DNA from: Lachnospiraceae bacterium
GTDB taxonomy: Bacteria > Bacillota > Clostridia > Lachnospirales > Lachnospiraceae
DNA: 49,779 nt
Assembly: GCA_022647575.1 (NCBI GenBank)
Contig: JALCKY010000010.1
Span: 1-49,779 of the forward strand
Direction of reading: 5' to 3'
A program made the position numbers and the translations under genes. The first letter of the stretch is position 1; the number at the start of each line of letters is the position of its first letter. Shown piece by piece: positions 49,737 through 49,779 of this stretch. Below the pieces are notes generated by a model. The model ran no database searches and had not been told where the DNA came from. It saw only the letters and a list, made by a program, of their open reading frames with translations.

Positions 49737-49779
49737 GACTTCCTCCCGCCGGCGCATTTACCTGTTCACGATATTCGTC

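Overview
The window reads as chromosomal DNA of a mid-GC, saccharolytic, probably anaerobic member of the Bacillota, perhaps a gut or oral Erysipelotrichia- or Clostridia-type organism. The placement is an inference. It rests on strong AGGAGG-type ribosome sites, TTGACA/TATAAT promoters, a c-di-GMP-I riboswitch ahead of a CWB2-anchored surface protein, many rare-sugar and GH13 enzymes, and iron-alcohol dehydrogenase and ferredoxin-type redox genes. No rRNA, tRNA, CRISPR array or prophage was seen.

Layout. 0-2 kb: an IS30-family element flanked by a 19-bp direct repeat. 2-6.2 kb: a riboswitch-controlled, compositionally mosaic cell-surface protein. 6.2-10.9 kb: flavodoxin, a hybrid sensor kinase translationally coupled to a membrane acyltransferase-like protein, and a DUF1275 membrane protein that looks leaderless. 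10.8-16.4 kb: a divergent SorC-type sugar locus (FGGY kinase and L-xylulose-5-P 3-epimerase-like protein leftward; regulator, class II aldolase, TIM-like isomerase and YjbQ rightward), closed by a perfect 28-bp hairpin terminator. 16.4-19.1 kb: HicB-like protein, an RclA-type hypothiocyanite reductase and a D-allulose 3-epimerase. 19.2-25.8 kb: a seven-gene rare-sugar operon led by a ROK repressor with an operator just downstream of its start site. 25.8-31.1 kb: MFS carrier, GlpA/GlpB-type dehydrogenase subunits, Nudix hydrolase and TetR regulator. 31.1-32.8 kb: a TetR-controlled aldo/keto reductase-ferredoxin and flavodoxin pair, read from a symmetric divergent promoter. 33-36.9 kb: iron alcohol dehydrogenase, a CmpB-like membrane protein, and an SPFH-ribbon-helix-helix operon. 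36.9-49.7 kb: an alpha-glucan/sucrose locus with amylosucrase, MFS, GH13 alpha-glucosidase, a CUT1-type ABC importer, LacI regulator, YesL, MalQ and an AraC regulator.

How they work together. Three sugar systems, each with its own regulator (SorC, ROK, LacI/AraC), feed ketose phosphates or glucose into glycolysis. The redox genes (GlpAB, AKR, flavodoxins, ADH, RclA) fit disposal of reducing power and oxidant defence in a fermenter.

Quality note. From about 33 kb to the right end seven genes are broken by frameshifts. Nearly all can be repaired by deleting one base, usually from a short G or C run, while everything to the left is intact. This looks like sequence error rather than gene decay, so these genes are annotated as whole loci with frameshifts.
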